64,000 bases of DNA from Paenibacillus sp. MBLB1832 (GTDB lineage Bacteria; Bacillota; Bacilli; Paenibacillales; NBRC-103111): NCBI RefSeq assembly GCF_032271945.1, contig NZ_CP130319.1, forward strand, positions 4,173,001 through 4,237,000. Direction: 5' to 3'. The translations under genes and the position numbers were made by a program. Position 1 is the stretch's first letter; every line of letters begins with the position of its first letter. Positions 53,791-62,858 of this stretch are shown here, piece after piece. The notes under the pieces are model-generated. The model saw only the letters and a list, made by a program, of their open reading frames with translations. It was not told the DNA's origin and searched no databases.

Positions 53791-55311
53791 TTAGGTCCAC
53801 CTCCAGCCGGGCGGATATTCGTTCTTCAGCATCCCATCGAGCCACTTGCCCCAGCCGACGGGATGGTCGTCAATGCAGACCAGGCAGTAGCCTTTGGCTG
53901 CCTGGGTCTCTTGCGGGTCGCGGAGAATCTCGCTCTCCGCGACTTCGAGCGTCTCGCCCTTCAGGTACCGAAGGGCTCGCTCGTCGCTCGAAGCCAAGCT
54001 CAGCGCTCGCTTGGCTTCGCGCAAACGTAGTCCCATGGCTAACGCATGGGACGGTTCAAATCGGCCGCGGTGCAGCGCGCCGATGTACCAGCCCGGCCGC
54101 ACGACTTTCAGTCCGTGCAGCTCGGGCAAGCCCGCCGGCGACGCATATGCGTGCTCGCCGTAACAAACGAGCCGCCCCAGGGCGAAGGGCTCGCTGCGCA
54201 GCAGCTCGCCGGAGAACGCCTCCAGCGGCTCCAAGCTCACCCCCGTGCTGGGCGCAGCCACGGCACGACCCTTCCCGCGCGGCGCAGGACGTCCGCCGCG
54301 CTTCTCCGCTGCCGCCACAAAATCGGCAGCAACATCACTCGCATTTGCACTTGCCCCTGTACCAGCGCCCTTCCCCAAAACCGCCACATAATGCCCCTCG
54401 CCCCGTAACCGATGCGGCCATAACCTCGCCGTTCCCGCTACTGCCGCCTTCGCCTTCGAACTATACGCGTTCGAATCGCACCATGGCTCACGCAACCAAT
54501 CGGGCCGACCGGGTGCGAATCCTTCGATTGGCACCACAGCAAAGTCAGAATGCTTGTCCAGAAACTCCGCAATCTGCGCCTCATTCTCCTCGGGCGAGAA
54601 CGTACACGTCGAGTAAACAATACGGCCGCCTGGCGCTAACATTACCGCAGCTTGTGCCAACAACTCCCGCTGCATCGCAGCAAATTCTTGAACAGAATGG
54701 CGCTCCCATTGGCCCATCATCTCTTCTTCTTTGCGGAACATGCCTTCGCCAGAGCAAGGTGCATCGATTAGTATTTTATCAAAATAGCCACCAAACACGT
54801 TCAACATTCGCTCAGGCTTGTCATTCAATACCACGGCGTTCCGTACGCCGAGAAGTTCCAAATTTTTAACCAACGCCTTCACGCGATCCGAATGAATATC
54901 GTTGACGACAAGCACGCCCTCGCCCTGCAGCTTAGCAGCAATTTGCGTGGACTTCCCGCCTGGAGCCGCACATAAATCTAATACACGCTCACCAGGCTTC
55001 ACCTGAAGCAGTTCGACTGGCGCCATCGCACTTGGTTCTTGAATATAATAGAGACCCGCATGATAATAGGGATGCTTCCCAGGACGCTCGCCTTCTTCAT
55101 AATAAAAGCCTTCCGCAGCCCAAGTCACCGCCTCGAGATGGAATGGACTCTGTGACGCAAATTCATCACGGTCCACCTTCCCCGTATTAACTCTTAAACC
55201 GAAAGAGCGCGGATCCTCATAGGAAGTCAGAAATTGCTCAAATTCATTTTCACCTAATAAATCAATCATTTTCTCCCTAAAAAGGGGTGGTAAGGGCTTG
55301 GTCATGGACAT
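53791..55311 (-). CDS. rsmF: RsmF/RsmB-family rRNA m5C methyltransferase, 506 aa
   Basis: SAM site DLCAAPGGK at 112-120; the two catalytic cysteines are in DAPCSGEG (Cys186) and YSTCTFS (Cys236), as in NOL1/NOP2/sun enzymes that make 5-methylcytosine in rRNA. A C-terminal RNA-binding extension of about 200 residues is typical of RsmF. The stretch near 310-365 is Ala/Gly/Arg-rich and encoded by DNA much richer in G+C than the rest (about 54,050-54,350). The start has a weak ribosome site. It is upstream of and probably co-transcribed with rsuA. Confidence 0.92.
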   Translation of the reverse strand: MSMTKPLPPLFREKMIDLLGENEFEQFLTSYEDPRSFGLRVNTGKVDRDEFASQSPFHLEAVTWAAEGFYYEEGERPGKHPYYHAGLYYIQEPSAMAPVELLQVKPGERVLDLCAAPGGKSTQIAAKLQGEGVLVVNDIHSDRVKALVKNLELLGVRNAVVLNDKPERMLNVFGGYFDKILIDAPCSGEGMFRKEEEMMGQWERHSVQEFAAMQRELLAQAAVMLAPGGRIVYSTCTFSPEENEAQIAEFLDKHSDFAVVPIEGFAPGRPDWLREPWCDSNAYSSKAKAAVAGTARLWPHRLRGEGHYVAVLGKGAGTGASANASDVAADFVAAAEKRGGRPAPRGKGRAVAAPSTGVSLEPLEAFSGELLRSEPFALGRLVCYGEHAYASPAGLPELHGLKVVRPGWYIGALHRGRFEPSHALAMGLRLREAKRALSLASSDERALRYLKGETLEVAESEILRDPQETQAAKGYCLVCIDDHPVGWGKWLDGMLKNEYPPGWRWT

Positions 55312-55477
55312 CTTCGCTTTCTATGTAAAATCCTAACTCGTACACGTCTCATCAAATCTAACGGTATTATAGCTGACTTGTCACGAAACAGCCAATTTTT
55401 TTCCGCATTCCCAACAGGATATGCTATACTTTTTGCAGAAGAAAGTAGATAGTAGACAGACTAGAGAGGGTGTAAGG

Positions 55478-55990
55478 ATGAAAAAGCTGCTTATTTATTT
55501 AGGCATTGTTGTTCTTTTATTCGGTGGTTTGTATTTTATCAATCAACAATCGGTCAAGTCCTCGGATAAAGCGAACGCAGGTAATCCATACGGTGTTGCT
55601 GCTTCCAAGTTAAATCCAGAGACGGTGAAACAATTAACGGATCCGAACTATCAGAACCTGATTTTACCGAAAGATTTAGACGCAAGATTGAAAAACAAAG
55701 AAACCTTTTTCCAATATTATTATGCCTCAACTTGCCCGCATTGCAAAGTCACAACGCCAGTTCTCGTTCCAATGGAGAAAGAGCTCGGGATTGATGTGAA
55801 GCAATTCAATTTGGAAGAATTCAAAGATGGTTGGAAGAATTACAAAATTGACTCCACACCAACGATTGTCTATTACAAAAACGGGGTTGAAGTTGATCGT
55901 ATCGTTGGCGGAGTGCCAGAAGCTGGTGCAGGCGGCAATACACCAGAAAAGTTCAAAGAATTTTTCCAACGAAATATGAACAATAAATAG
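55478..55990 (+). CDS. Membrane-anchored thioredoxin-like protein, 170 aa
   Basis: An uncleaved or signal-anchor helix (KLLIYLGIVVLLFGGLYFI) is followed by an extracytoplasmic thioredoxin fold with the active-site STCPHCK, a CPHC pair as in DsbA/thioredoxins, and cis-proline in IDSTPTIVYYKNG. It is likely a disulfide oxidoreductase facing outside, for example in protein folding. ATG 55478 follows GAGAGGGTGTAAGG; an upstream open frame to 55421 has no ribosome site. Confidence 0.9.
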   Translation: MKKLLIYLGIVVLLFGGLYFINQQSVKSSDKANAGNPYGVAASKLNPETVKQLTDPNYQNLILPKDLDARLKNKETFFQYYYASTCPHCKVTTPVLVPMEKELGIDVKQFNLEEFKDGWKNYKIDSTPTIVYYKNGVEVDRIVGGVPEAGAGGNTPEKFKEFFQRNMNNK

Positions 55991-56005
55991 CCATAATGAA
56001 TCAAC

Positions 56006-56046
56006 AAAAGGACTTCTACACGAAACAGTGTGAAGTCCTTTCTTTA
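56006..56046. terminator. Bidirectional terminator
   Basis: AAAGGACTTC-ACAC / GTGT-GAAGTCCTTT with flanking A and T runs, between the converging thioredoxin-like and DUF309 genes. Confidence 0.9.
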
Positions 56047-56050
56047 TCTC

Positions 56051-56470
56051 TTAGTGATGATCTTCTGTTGGCGGCGGAGTCATTCTCATCTCTTCCACAA
56101 GCGCAAGCAAGGCAGGGTCTTGGACCACAATATCCAGATCATAAGGTTTAAATGGCTTTTCCTCGATATGGAGAAGTTGATTCACATACTGTTCGCTTTC
56201 CAATCGCAACCGTTCCAGATCAATACCTAGTGAGGTCTCGGGATAAGGCGCCAGCTTCTCTAGCCCTGCACGAAATAATTTAATAGAACCGCTAATATTG
56301 CCGTTCCAATGATGATAAAGGCCTACTGCGATTTGCAGTAGACCTTGATATAACGGATTTCGGCCTTCTTCCAGCCAAAGCTCCTCCATGACTTCATGAC
56401 ATTCGAAATAATCCCGCTGATCGTTAAAATAGTACAGAAAAGCGACATACAATCGGTCATATCGGCTCAT
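56051..56470 (-). CDS. DUF309-family protein, 139 aa
   Basis: A compact helical protein with the family signature FECHEVMEELWLEEG near residue 22 and GLLQIAVGLYHHWNGN near residue 44. Metal binding by the His/Glu pairs has been proposed for this fold; function is unknown. It starts 3 bp after the stop of the alarmone synthetase gene and has a His-rich tail (PPPTEDHH). Confidence 0.92.
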   Translation of the reverse strand: MSRYDRLYVAFLYYFNDQRDYFECHEVMEELWLEEGRNPLYQGLLQIAVGLYHHWNGNISGSIKLFRAGLEKLAPYPETSLGIDLERLRLESEQYVNQLLHIEEKPFKPYDLDIVVQDPALLALVEEMRMTPPPTEDHH

Positions 56471-56473
56471 CGA

Positions 56474-57271
56474 TTAACTATTGTCTCCTTTTTTGGCTCT
56501 CGAAATGGCAGCCTCAATGTCGGCAGATAAATCGCTCAGTCCTTCTTCGGTCTCCCAGATTTCATTGAATCTCAGCTGAAATTGGGCTGCTTCACGAACA
56601 CGGTGATAGAAATAAAGCTCTTGAATATTACTTAGCACACGATTCACAAGATTAGAATTGTCTTCAAACATCCGTTGAGAAGCCATGATTTCGCCGCGAA
56701 TACTCGACATTTCCTGATCTAAAATATAAGCCGCTTCGGCTGCCTTACTTAAACGAGCCCTGACATCAACAGGCAGTTGCTCTTTATATTTATAATTCAA
56801 GGAATGTTCGATCGTCGCCCAAAAGTTCATGGCCAGTGTTCGAATCTGAATTTCCGCTAAAATCTTCTTCATACCAATCGCTGTTTGTACAGGATACTCG
56901 ATAATAATATGAAAGCTTCGGTAGCCGCTAGGCTTTTTATTCGTAATATAATCCTTCTCATAAACGACGCTCATGTCTTGTCGATTACGAATAAGTTCTG
57001 CCAGTACTTCGGTATCCTCAACGAATTGGCACATAATTCGAATACCTGCAATATCTTCGATGCCCGACTCCAATTGATCCATTGGAACATTTAATCGTTT
57101 CGCTTTCTCGAGCACACTTGATGTTTTTTTGACGCGTCCTGTAACGAATTCGATTGGCGCGTATTCTTCACGACTTTTGAGCTCACCACGTAATGTTTTG
57201 AACTTTACTTTCAACTCTTCTACTGCTTGCTCATAAGGCAGGAGAAACTTCTTCCAGTCACGTCCATCCAT
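56474..57271 (-). CDS. Small alarmone synthetase, RelQ/SasB-like GTP pyrophosphokinase, 265 aa
   Basis: A single RelA/SpoT synthetase domain transfers pyrophosphate from ATP to GDP or GTP to make (p)ppGpp. Motifs: TGRVKKTSSVLEKAKR near residue 44, GIEDIAGIRIMCQF near 72, KPSGYRSFHIIIEYP, and EIQIRTLAMNFWATIEHSLN with the catalytic Glu/His region. No hydrolase domain is present. It is about 50 residues longer than typical SasB, mostly at the C-terminus. ATG 57271 follows GGAGGAAAAC. Encoded upstream of DUF309. Confidence 0.9.
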   Translation of the reverse strand: MDGRDWKKFLLPYEQAVEELKVKFKTLRGELKSREEYAPIEFVTGRVKKTSSVLEKAKRLNVPMDQLESGIEDIAGIRIMCQFVEDTEVLAELIRNRQDMSVVYEKDYITNKKPSGYRSFHIIIEYPVQTAIGMKKILAEIQIRTLAMNFWATIEHSLNYKYKEQLPVDVRARLSKAAEAAYILDQEMSSIRGEIMASQRMFEDNSNLVNRVLSNIQELYFYHRVREAAQFQLRFNEIWETEEGLSDLSADIEAAISRAKKGDNS

Positions 57272-57298
57272 CCATGTTTTCCTCCATTCTGAATGAAG

Positions 57299-58396
57299 TT
57301 AGTGCGAATCCACACCTATTGCCTGGGAAATATGTGTGAAGCCATCACGCTTTAATAGCTCTTGCAACCCTTTATTTATACGGCCTAGCAGGCCTGGACC
57401 CTCATAAATTAATGCCGTGTATACTTCTACTAGACTTGCGCCCGCACGAATCTTCTCATAAGCATCTTCCGCAGTAAAAATCCCGCCAGCACCGATAATC
57501 GGCAGCTTCCCGTGGGATAGTTGGTAAACGCGTTTGATCACTTCAGTTGAGCGTTTCGTTAATGGAAGCCCGCTTAGACCGCCCGCTTGCTCGCGGTTGA
57601 CATGGCGAAGCCCTTCTCTGCTTAGCGTTGTATTCGTTGCGATAATACCCGAAATTCCGCTCTCCATAATGATTTGAACTGTTAAAACGAGTTCGTCATC
57701 CGTAAGGTCTGGCGCAATTTTCACAAGAACTGGTTTCGCGGCTCCACCATGCTTGGTGTGCTGGGCTTTCATTTCATCCCGAACCGCCCACAGCAATCGT
57801 TTCAAATCATCCCCATGCTGTAAATTACGCAAATCAGGAGTATTTGGTGAGCTAATGTTCACAACAAAGAAATCACCATATGTATAGAGAGCATGGATAC
57901 AAGCCCGATAATCTTCTTCAGCCTGCTCGTTGGGTGTTGATTTATTTTTGCCGATATTTACGGCTACTGGAATGGATCGTTTCCCCGTTTTCGCTAAGTT
58001 TTGAGCCATTTCCGCAGTCCCAACATTATTGAAACCCATACGGTTAATCAATGCTCTATCCTCAGGAAGACGGAACAAGCGCGGCAATTCATTGCCTGGC
58101 TGCGGCTTCGGCGTGATGGTGCCAACTTCCATAAAACCAAATCCAAGCTGCGAAAACCCCTTGACTGCCTTTGCATTTTTATCTAGTCCTGCCGCAAGCC
58201 CGACTGGATTACAAAAGCGTAATCCCCATAATTCCTGGGTTAATTGCGGTGAATCCGAAACGCCATACATGGTTTTCAGCAATTGCTTTCCACCTGGCAA
58301 ATTTCCAACCACACTTAGCCCGTCAATGGTAAGATGATGCGCTTTCTCTGGATCCATTCGAAACAATAAAGGTTTAGCTACATTCTTATACAGCAT
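57299..58396 (-). CDS. pyrD: Dihydroorotate dehydrogenase (quinone), class 2
   Basis: Oxidises dihydroorotate to orotate using membrane quinone. The N-terminal amphipathic helices (MLYKNVAKPLLFRMDPEKAH) mark class 2; FMN-site motifs are NPVGLAAGLDKNAKA near residue 60, EVGTITPKPQPGN, and the class-2 serine base is in VNISSPNTPDLR. GIIATNTT and IIGAGGIFTAEDAYEKI complete the barrel. The length of 365 is slightly above usual. Start ATG 58396 follows ACGGAG. Confidence 0.96.
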   Translation of the reverse strand: MLYKNVAKPLLFRMDPEKAHHLTIDGLSVVGNLPGGKQLLKTMYGVSDSPQLTQELWGLRFCNPVGLAAGLDKNAKAVKGFSQLGFGFMEVGTITPKPQPGNELPRLFRLPEDRALINRMGFNNVGTAEMAQNLAKTGKRSIPVAVNIGKNKSTPNEQAEEDYRACIHALYTYGDFFVVNISSPNTPDLRNLQHGDDLKRLLWAVRDEMKAQHTKHGGAAKPVLVKIAPDLTDDELVLTVQIIMESGISGIIATNTTLSREGLRHVNREQAGGLSGLPLTKRSTEVIKRVYQLSHGKLPIIGAGGIFTAEDAYEKIRAGASLVEVYTALIYEGPGLLGRINKGLQELLKRDGFTHISQAIGVDSH

Positions 58397-58493
58397 GTCC
58401 TATGCACTCCGTTCTCTAAGTACTCTAACAGTCAGTTTAGCTGACAACGTAAAAATATGCAATCCACGGTCGTACTAGAGTGCCTCTTCACAC

Positions 58494-58530
58494 AAAAAAT
58501 CCCCGCTCCGCTGAGGTTGCTAGGGAATAC
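58494..58530 (-). terminator. Weak terminator after glcT-like gene
   Basis: On the minus strand ATTCCC pairs with GGGGAT around about 21 nt, then six T. It follows the antiterminator gene. Confidence 0.55.
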
Positions 58531-58551
58531 ATGTGTACTATTCAATTTATG

Positions 58552-59385
58552 CTACACTTCTGTGCGTTGCAGCAGACGTTCAAGGTGCATCGTTAGGTAG
58601 CCAGTTTCATCATCTGGCACTTCGATTTTCAATGTGTCACTTAGCATGAGGGAGAGTACTTTTGCCTTCACATAGATGTCGCCGTATTCTTCTTTTATCT
58701 TGGACAGCAGGGAATTCTGAAGTGTTTTCTTCTGCTTCACACGCTCGATAACACCTTTTAAATGACTGATGAAACGCAGGGTTGAGAAGGAATCATCAAA
58801 GTAAAAGCCCAGCTCCTTGGCCGCTTCAATCGTCTGTGAAACCACGCGAACTACCGCTAGTGAGTCCGATGCTTGCTCTTTCTTACGCGCACTATTGAAA
58901 TGCATCGTTAGAAAGGCCACTTCATCCTCAGGCAATTTCACATCCAAGTGCTCATTCAGAAACTCGACCGCTTTCTTAGCTACTTTGTACTCTTCTGGAT
59001 ACATATAACCAATCTCATAAGCAAAAGGATTCGTGATGAAAATGCCGCGCTTTTGCCGCTCAACCGCAAAGTTAATGTGATCTACGAGCGAAGCATGGAT
59101 TGTCTCCGAGAAGTCACCTTCCAACATACTTTGCGCATAGGCAATGACTTCCTCGGTAATCCCGATAATTTTCAAATCAACTGCATTCAATATTTGTTCG
59201 TAATTCTTGAGCACTTCAGAAGTATGTAGGAGGAATTCCTGTGTAATCTCAGCCTCGTTAATCGTCATGCCAGGTGTTTTTTTGAAACCAATCCCTTTGC
59301 CAAAGGCGATGGAATTTTTACCTGAACTCAGATGCGACATCACGACATTGTGGGAAAGAACATGTATAATCGTCCGTTCAATCAT
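58552..59385 (-). CDS. glcT: BglG/LicT-family transcriptional antiterminator, GlcT type, 277 aa
   Basis: An N-terminal RNA-binding CAT domain (about 1-58, SHNVVMSHLSSGKNSIAFGK) is followed by two PTS-regulation domains with phosphorylatable histidines (VDHINFAVERQKRGI; FLTMHFNSARKKE; YLTMHLERLL). Such proteins bind RAT hairpins in PTS leader RNAs and stop termination when sugar is present. ATG 59385 follows GCGGAGGTG with 6 nt spacing. It lies 38 bp downstream of the PTS gene it likely controls. GlcT rather than LicT is a guess from the partner. Confidence 0.85.
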   Translation of the reverse strand: MIERTIIHVLSHNVVMSHLSSGKNSIAFGKGIGFKKTPGMTINEAEITQEFLLHTSEVLKNYEQILNAVDLKIIGITEEVIAYAQSMLEGDFSETIHASLVDHINFAVERQKRGIFITNPFAYEIGYMYPEEYKVAKKAVEFLNEHLDVKLPEDEVAFLTMHFNSARKKEQASDSLAVVRVVSQTIEAAKELGFYFDDSFSTLRFISHLKGVIERVKQKKTLQNSLLSKIKEEYGDIYVKAKVLSLMLSDTLKIEVPDDETGYLTMHLERLLQRTEV

Positions 59386-59423
59386 AAGACACCTCCGCAT
59401 ACTTAGGTTTGTCCTGATCTAAT

Positions 59424-60848
59424 CTATTTGGATAGGAGCAATGGCTTAATGCTTTCACGTATTTGTTCGGATTCCGTTCCGAACACCACATGGACATTCC
59501 CTTTTCCAAGTCGAATGACACCGATTGCGCCAAGCTCTTTCAGTTCGTTGTCTTTCACAAGAACTTCCTCTTTGACAAACAATCTTAACCGAGTGATACA
59601 GGCATCAACGGAAATAATATTGGAAGCTCCGCCAATTTGCCTGAGAATCGCCGCGGGTCGATCTTCACTTGGAATCAAACTTACCTGCTGGTCATCTTCT
59701 TGTTGATCTGAGTCTTCCTTCACGGAGCCCTTCATCGGAAAGAAGTGCAGGTACGTCCGAAAGGTGGCATAGTATAGGACAAAGTAACCTGCGCCTACGA
59801 TAAGAATCCAGAATGGATTCGTTGCCAAATGCCAATTCAGTAGGAAATCAATGAATCCCGCTGAGAAGCCGAACCCCATTTTGACCTGAAGAATATTCAT
59901 AATCAGCATGGAAAAGCCAGTTAGAAGGGCATGAATCACGTAAAGGCCAGGTGCTACAAACATAAAGGCAAATTCGACCGGTTCTGTAATCCCTGTAAGA
60001 AAGCTAGTTAACGCAGCACTTAACATCACTGGTGCTATAAAATGTTTGGATTTCGAGGCTGAGCTGCGCACCATGGCTAATGCGGCTGCTGGCAATCCGA
60101 ACATGATTACGGGATAGTAACCTGTCATGAACATACCCGCAGTGAGATCTCCCGCGAAAAATCGTGAGATATCGCCATGAACCGTTTTACCTGCTGGCGT
60201 CACGAAATCGCCAATTTGAAACCAAGCTATATTGTTAATGACATGATGGAGACCTGTTGGAATGAGCAATCGATTCATCACACCATAAATGAATACCCCA
60301 ATGTTTCCGTTGTCTACAATCCACATCCCGATATGACTAATCTCTCTCTGAACGGGAGGCCATATAAAACCCATGAGTACACCTAGGAAAACCATCACTA
60401 GCGATGTAATGAGGGGGACGAACCGTTTACCTCCAAAAAATCCAAGCGCTTTCGGCAATCGAATATGTTGAAACTTGTTGAAGAACAGCGCGGAAAATCC
60501 TCCTACCATCATTCCTCCAAGCACACCCATATCCAATGGCTCTGAAACCGATGACCCCACTTGGAAATGTTTTAGTACATTGTCAAAAACTAAGTAGCCG
60601 ACAGCTGCCGCAAGCGCCGCAATGCCATCGCCAGATGTTAAGCCAATCGCAATCCCGATGGCAAACAGAAAAGGAAGATTATCAAAAATTGCACTCCCAC
60701 CCAGTTCAAAAATCTGAGCTACATGAACAAGGAACGGATCATGAAACGTCATTTTACCTATACGAAGAAGAATGGATGCCGCCGGCAGCACCGCAATGGG
60801 GATCATTAAAGAGCGCCCCATCTTCTGAAAACCATACATTACACTCAT
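59424..60848 (-). CDS. PTS glucose/N-acetylglucosamine-family EIICB, 474 aa
   Basis: An EIIC membrane domain of about ten helices (YGFQKMGRSLMIPIAVLPAA at the N-terminus; GITEPVEFAFMFVAP the sugar-site signature) is joined to an EIIB domain whose phospho-Cys is in VDACITRLRLF near residue 415. It imports and phosphorylates glucose or GlcNAc. No EIIA domain is fused, so one must be supplied elsewhere. ATG 60848 follows CTAAAGGTG, with GTG 60857 less likely. Confidence 0.9.
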   Translation of the reverse strand: MSVMYGFQKMGRSLMIPIAVLPAASILLRIGKMTFHDPFLVHVAQIFELGGSAIFDNLPFLFAIGIAIGLTSGDGIAALAAAVGYLVFDNVLKHFQVGSSVSEPLDMGVLGGMMVGGFSALFFNKFQHIRLPKALGFFGGKRFVPLITSLVMVFLGVLMGFIWPPVQREISHIGMWIVDNGNIGVFIYGVMNRLLIPTGLHHVINNIAWFQIGDFVTPAGKTVHGDISRFFAGDLTAGMFMTGYYPVIMFGLPAAALAMVRSSASKSKHFIAPVMLSAALTSFLTGITEPVEFAFMFVAPGLYVIHALLTGFSMLIMNILQVKMGFGFSAGFIDFLLNWHLATNPFWILIVGAGYFVLYYATFRTYLHFFPMKGSVKEDSDQQEDDQQVSLIPSEDRPAAILRQIGGASNIISVDACITRLRLFVKEEVLVKDNELKELGAIGVIRLGKGNVHVVFGTESEQIRESIKPLLLSK

Positions 60849-60913
60849 CAGATTCACCTTTAGCCCACAAGTTTGGCCGTTTCTTGTTTGCTCTTCCCTA
60901 TCCCAATTATAGT

Positions 60914-60967
60914 AGAAAGAACACCCTCCCGAAAGGATAAATTCCTCTTGGGTAAGGTGTTTTTTCT
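60914..60967. terminator. Terminator between ABC permease and PTS genes
   Basis: AACACC (60920-60925) pairs with GGTGTT (60956-60961), with T runs best on the + strand (TTTTTTCT) and weaker (CTTTCT) on the minus strand. A TATAAT-like box for the PTS gene follows (60910-60905). Confidence 0.6.
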
Positions 60968-60983
60968 ATGCATTGCCATATTC

Positions 60984-61823
60984 TTATTTCACGGCTCCAG
61001 CCGTAATTCCGCTTGCAATTTGGCGTTGGTAAATCATATATACAATAAGAGTCGGCAAAGTCGTGATCAGCAAGCCCGCGAATAATGGCCCCCATTCTAC
61101 ACGGTATTGCATTTCTGCTTGCATAACAGCTAAACCAATCGGCAATGTGTACTTGGTAGGCTCGTTCGTTAGAACGACCCCTAAGAAGTATTCATTCCAG
61201 TTATTAAGCATGTTCGTTATCATGACCGTAATCAAGCCTGGTTGTGATAACGGCAGCATAACGCGGAAGAAAGTTCCGTAATGCGATGTCCCGTCAATGA
61301 TGGCTGCTTCTTCGATTTCTTTCGGAAGCGACTTGTAGAAGCCGATAAGCAAGAAAATTCCGAATGGCAAATTGAGCGCAGCGTAGACGAGAATCAATCC
61401 CAGCCAAGTGTTGATGAGATGCAAATCATTTAATAAGAAGAACAAAGGGATCAACGCAAGCGCAAACGGAATCATCAAGGCTGAAATATAAATGGTGTAG
61501 AGAATTTTGTTCCCTCTAAACTCATATCTCGCTAAAATGTACGCGGTCATTGCAGAAAGGATCATCCCAAGCAACGTACTTCCTACTGTCACGATAATGG
61601 AGTTCATGAAGTACGTTCCAAAGTTATATTTGCTCCATACATAAGAGAAATTTGACCATAGTAATGGAAATTTCGGCAACGCCCATGGTGCATTCAAGAA
61701 AAACTGCTCATTATTTTTAAGCGCGTCCAGCAATGTCCACAAGAGTGGATAGATCACCGCGACCGTCCATATCGCAAGTATAATCCATACAAGCAATTTG
61801 GCTAATGGATTTTTGATCGTCAT
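60984..61823 (-). CDS. Sugar ABC transporter permease, MalG type, 279 aa
   Basis: Six transmembrane helices; the EAA loop that meets the ATPase reads EEAAIIDGTSHYGTFFRVML near residue 180. The C-terminus YQRQIASGITAGAVK is the usual MalG-type ending. Third gene of a binding-protein/MalF/MalG operon with no ATPase gene. ATG 61823 follows GAAGGAGGGG. Confidence 0.95.
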   Translation of the reverse strand: MTIKNPLAKLLVWIILAIWTVAVIYPLLWTLLDALKNNEQFFLNAPWALPKFPLLWSNFSYVWSKYNFGTYFMNSIIVTVGSTLLGMILSAMTAYILARYEFRGNKILYTIYISALMIPFALALIPLFFLLNDLHLINTWLGLILVYAALNLPFGIFLLIGFYKSLPKEIEEAAIIDGTSHYGTFFRVMLPLSQPGLITVMITNMLNNWNEYFLGVVLTNEPTKYTLPIGLAVMQAEMQYRVEWGPLFAGLLITTLPTLIVYMIYQRQIASGITAGAVK

Positions 61824-61864
61824 TAAGTGGTTCCCCTCCTTCAGTATCTTTGTTTAACATAGCA

Positions 61865-62770
61865 TTAGCTCATTTCGATTGCCTCTTGGCGCATGACACG
61901 CTGCAAGATGAATGTCGTGATGAGTGACACGATTAGGATCATGACACCAATGGCCGCTCCATAACCGAAATGATACTGTTGAAATGCCATCCGATACAGA
62001 TAAGAACCCATAACTTGCGTTGTATTATCAGGCTGTCCGCCGTTCGTCATTAACTGAACAATAACGAAGGAACCGTTGAGTGTTGTAATAACAATATTGA
62101 CGACGGAAACTTTAATTTGCTCCCAAATGAGCGGCATGGTGATATGGCGGAATTGCGACCACTGACCAGCTCCGTCTATATTAGCTGCCTCGTAGTAGGA
62201 AGCAGGAATATTCACGATTGCAGCAATCATTAGGATCATATAGAAGCCGATACCTGCCCAAATTGTAGGTGGCAGAAGCATCCAGATCGTGTGTTGCGGA
62301 AAACCTAACCAAGTAATATCCACTTTCTTTTCGGTAAATAGAGACAAGAATGCGTTCAAGAAACCGATCTGTGGATTGTAAATGAAATTCCAGAGCACAC
62401 CGATAACGACGACTGAAATGACATTCGGGATGAAGAAGATTGCACGGAAGAATCCAGCACTTCTCAGTTTAAAACGTGTCAATGCCACGGCGAAGAATGT
62501 CGCCAGAATCATAATTCCAATCACTTTACCTACAACTAGGAAATAGTCATTTCCAATCGCTCTAAGAATAATTGGATCTTTAAAAATCTCAACAAAGTTA
62601 TCAAACCCAATAAACTCGCTATTTTCAGACATACCCGACCAATCGTAAAACGACTTCTGTAGCGCCTGTATAACGGGATATATCGTAAATACGCAGAAGA
62701 ATAGAAAAGTCGGAATGATGAATGAAGCGATGAACAAATTCCGTTTCAGCTTTTTCGCGTTGGTCTTCAT
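61865..62770 (-). CDS. Sugar ABC transporter permease, MalF type, 301 aa
   Basis: Six transmembrane helices beginning LFIASFIIPTFLFFCVFTIY; EAA loop YYEAANIDGAGQWSQFRHIT. Partner of the MalG-type permease 41 bp downstream. The binding-protein gene precedes it, separated by an 88-bp gap holding a stable hairpin. ATG 62770 follows GAGGACGGTG. Confidence 0.95.
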   Translation of the reverse strand: MKTNAKKLKRNLFIASFIIPTFLFFCVFTIYPVIQALQKSFYDWSGMSENSEFIGFDNFVEIFKDPIILRAIGNDYFLVVGKVIGIMILATFFAVALTRFKLRSAGFFRAIFFIPNVISVVVIGVLWNFIYNPQIGFLNAFLSLFTEKKVDITWLGFPQHTIWMLLPPTIWAGIGFYMILMIAAIVNIPASYYEAANIDGAGQWSQFRHITMPLIWEQIKVSVVNIVITTLNGSFVIVQLMTNGGQPDNTTQVMGSYLYRMAFQQYHFGYGAAIGVMILIVSLITTFILQRVMRQEAIEMS

Positions 62771-62799
62771 TCGATCGTCACCGTCCTCTCGTTAAAATG

Positions 62800-62841
62800 G
62801 CGGAGAACGCCCTAGGCAGCTAAGCCTTTGATGTTCTCCGC
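62800..62841 (-). other. Intercistronic hairpin after the binding-protein gene
   Basis: Perfect 9-bp arms GCGGAGAAC (62800-62808) and GTTCTCCGC (62833-62841) with no T run. In malE-malF-type operons such hairpins protect the binding-protein mRNA and lower expression of the permeases (established for malEFG). Confidence 0.75.
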
Positions 62842-62858
62842 ACTGCTTCATTCAGTTC

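Noticed and set aside
53706-54869. 387-residue open frame on the + strand
   Set aside because: It is antisense to rsmF in its G+C-rich part, has a Pro/Arg/Ser-rich composition without any fold pattern, and no ribosome site.
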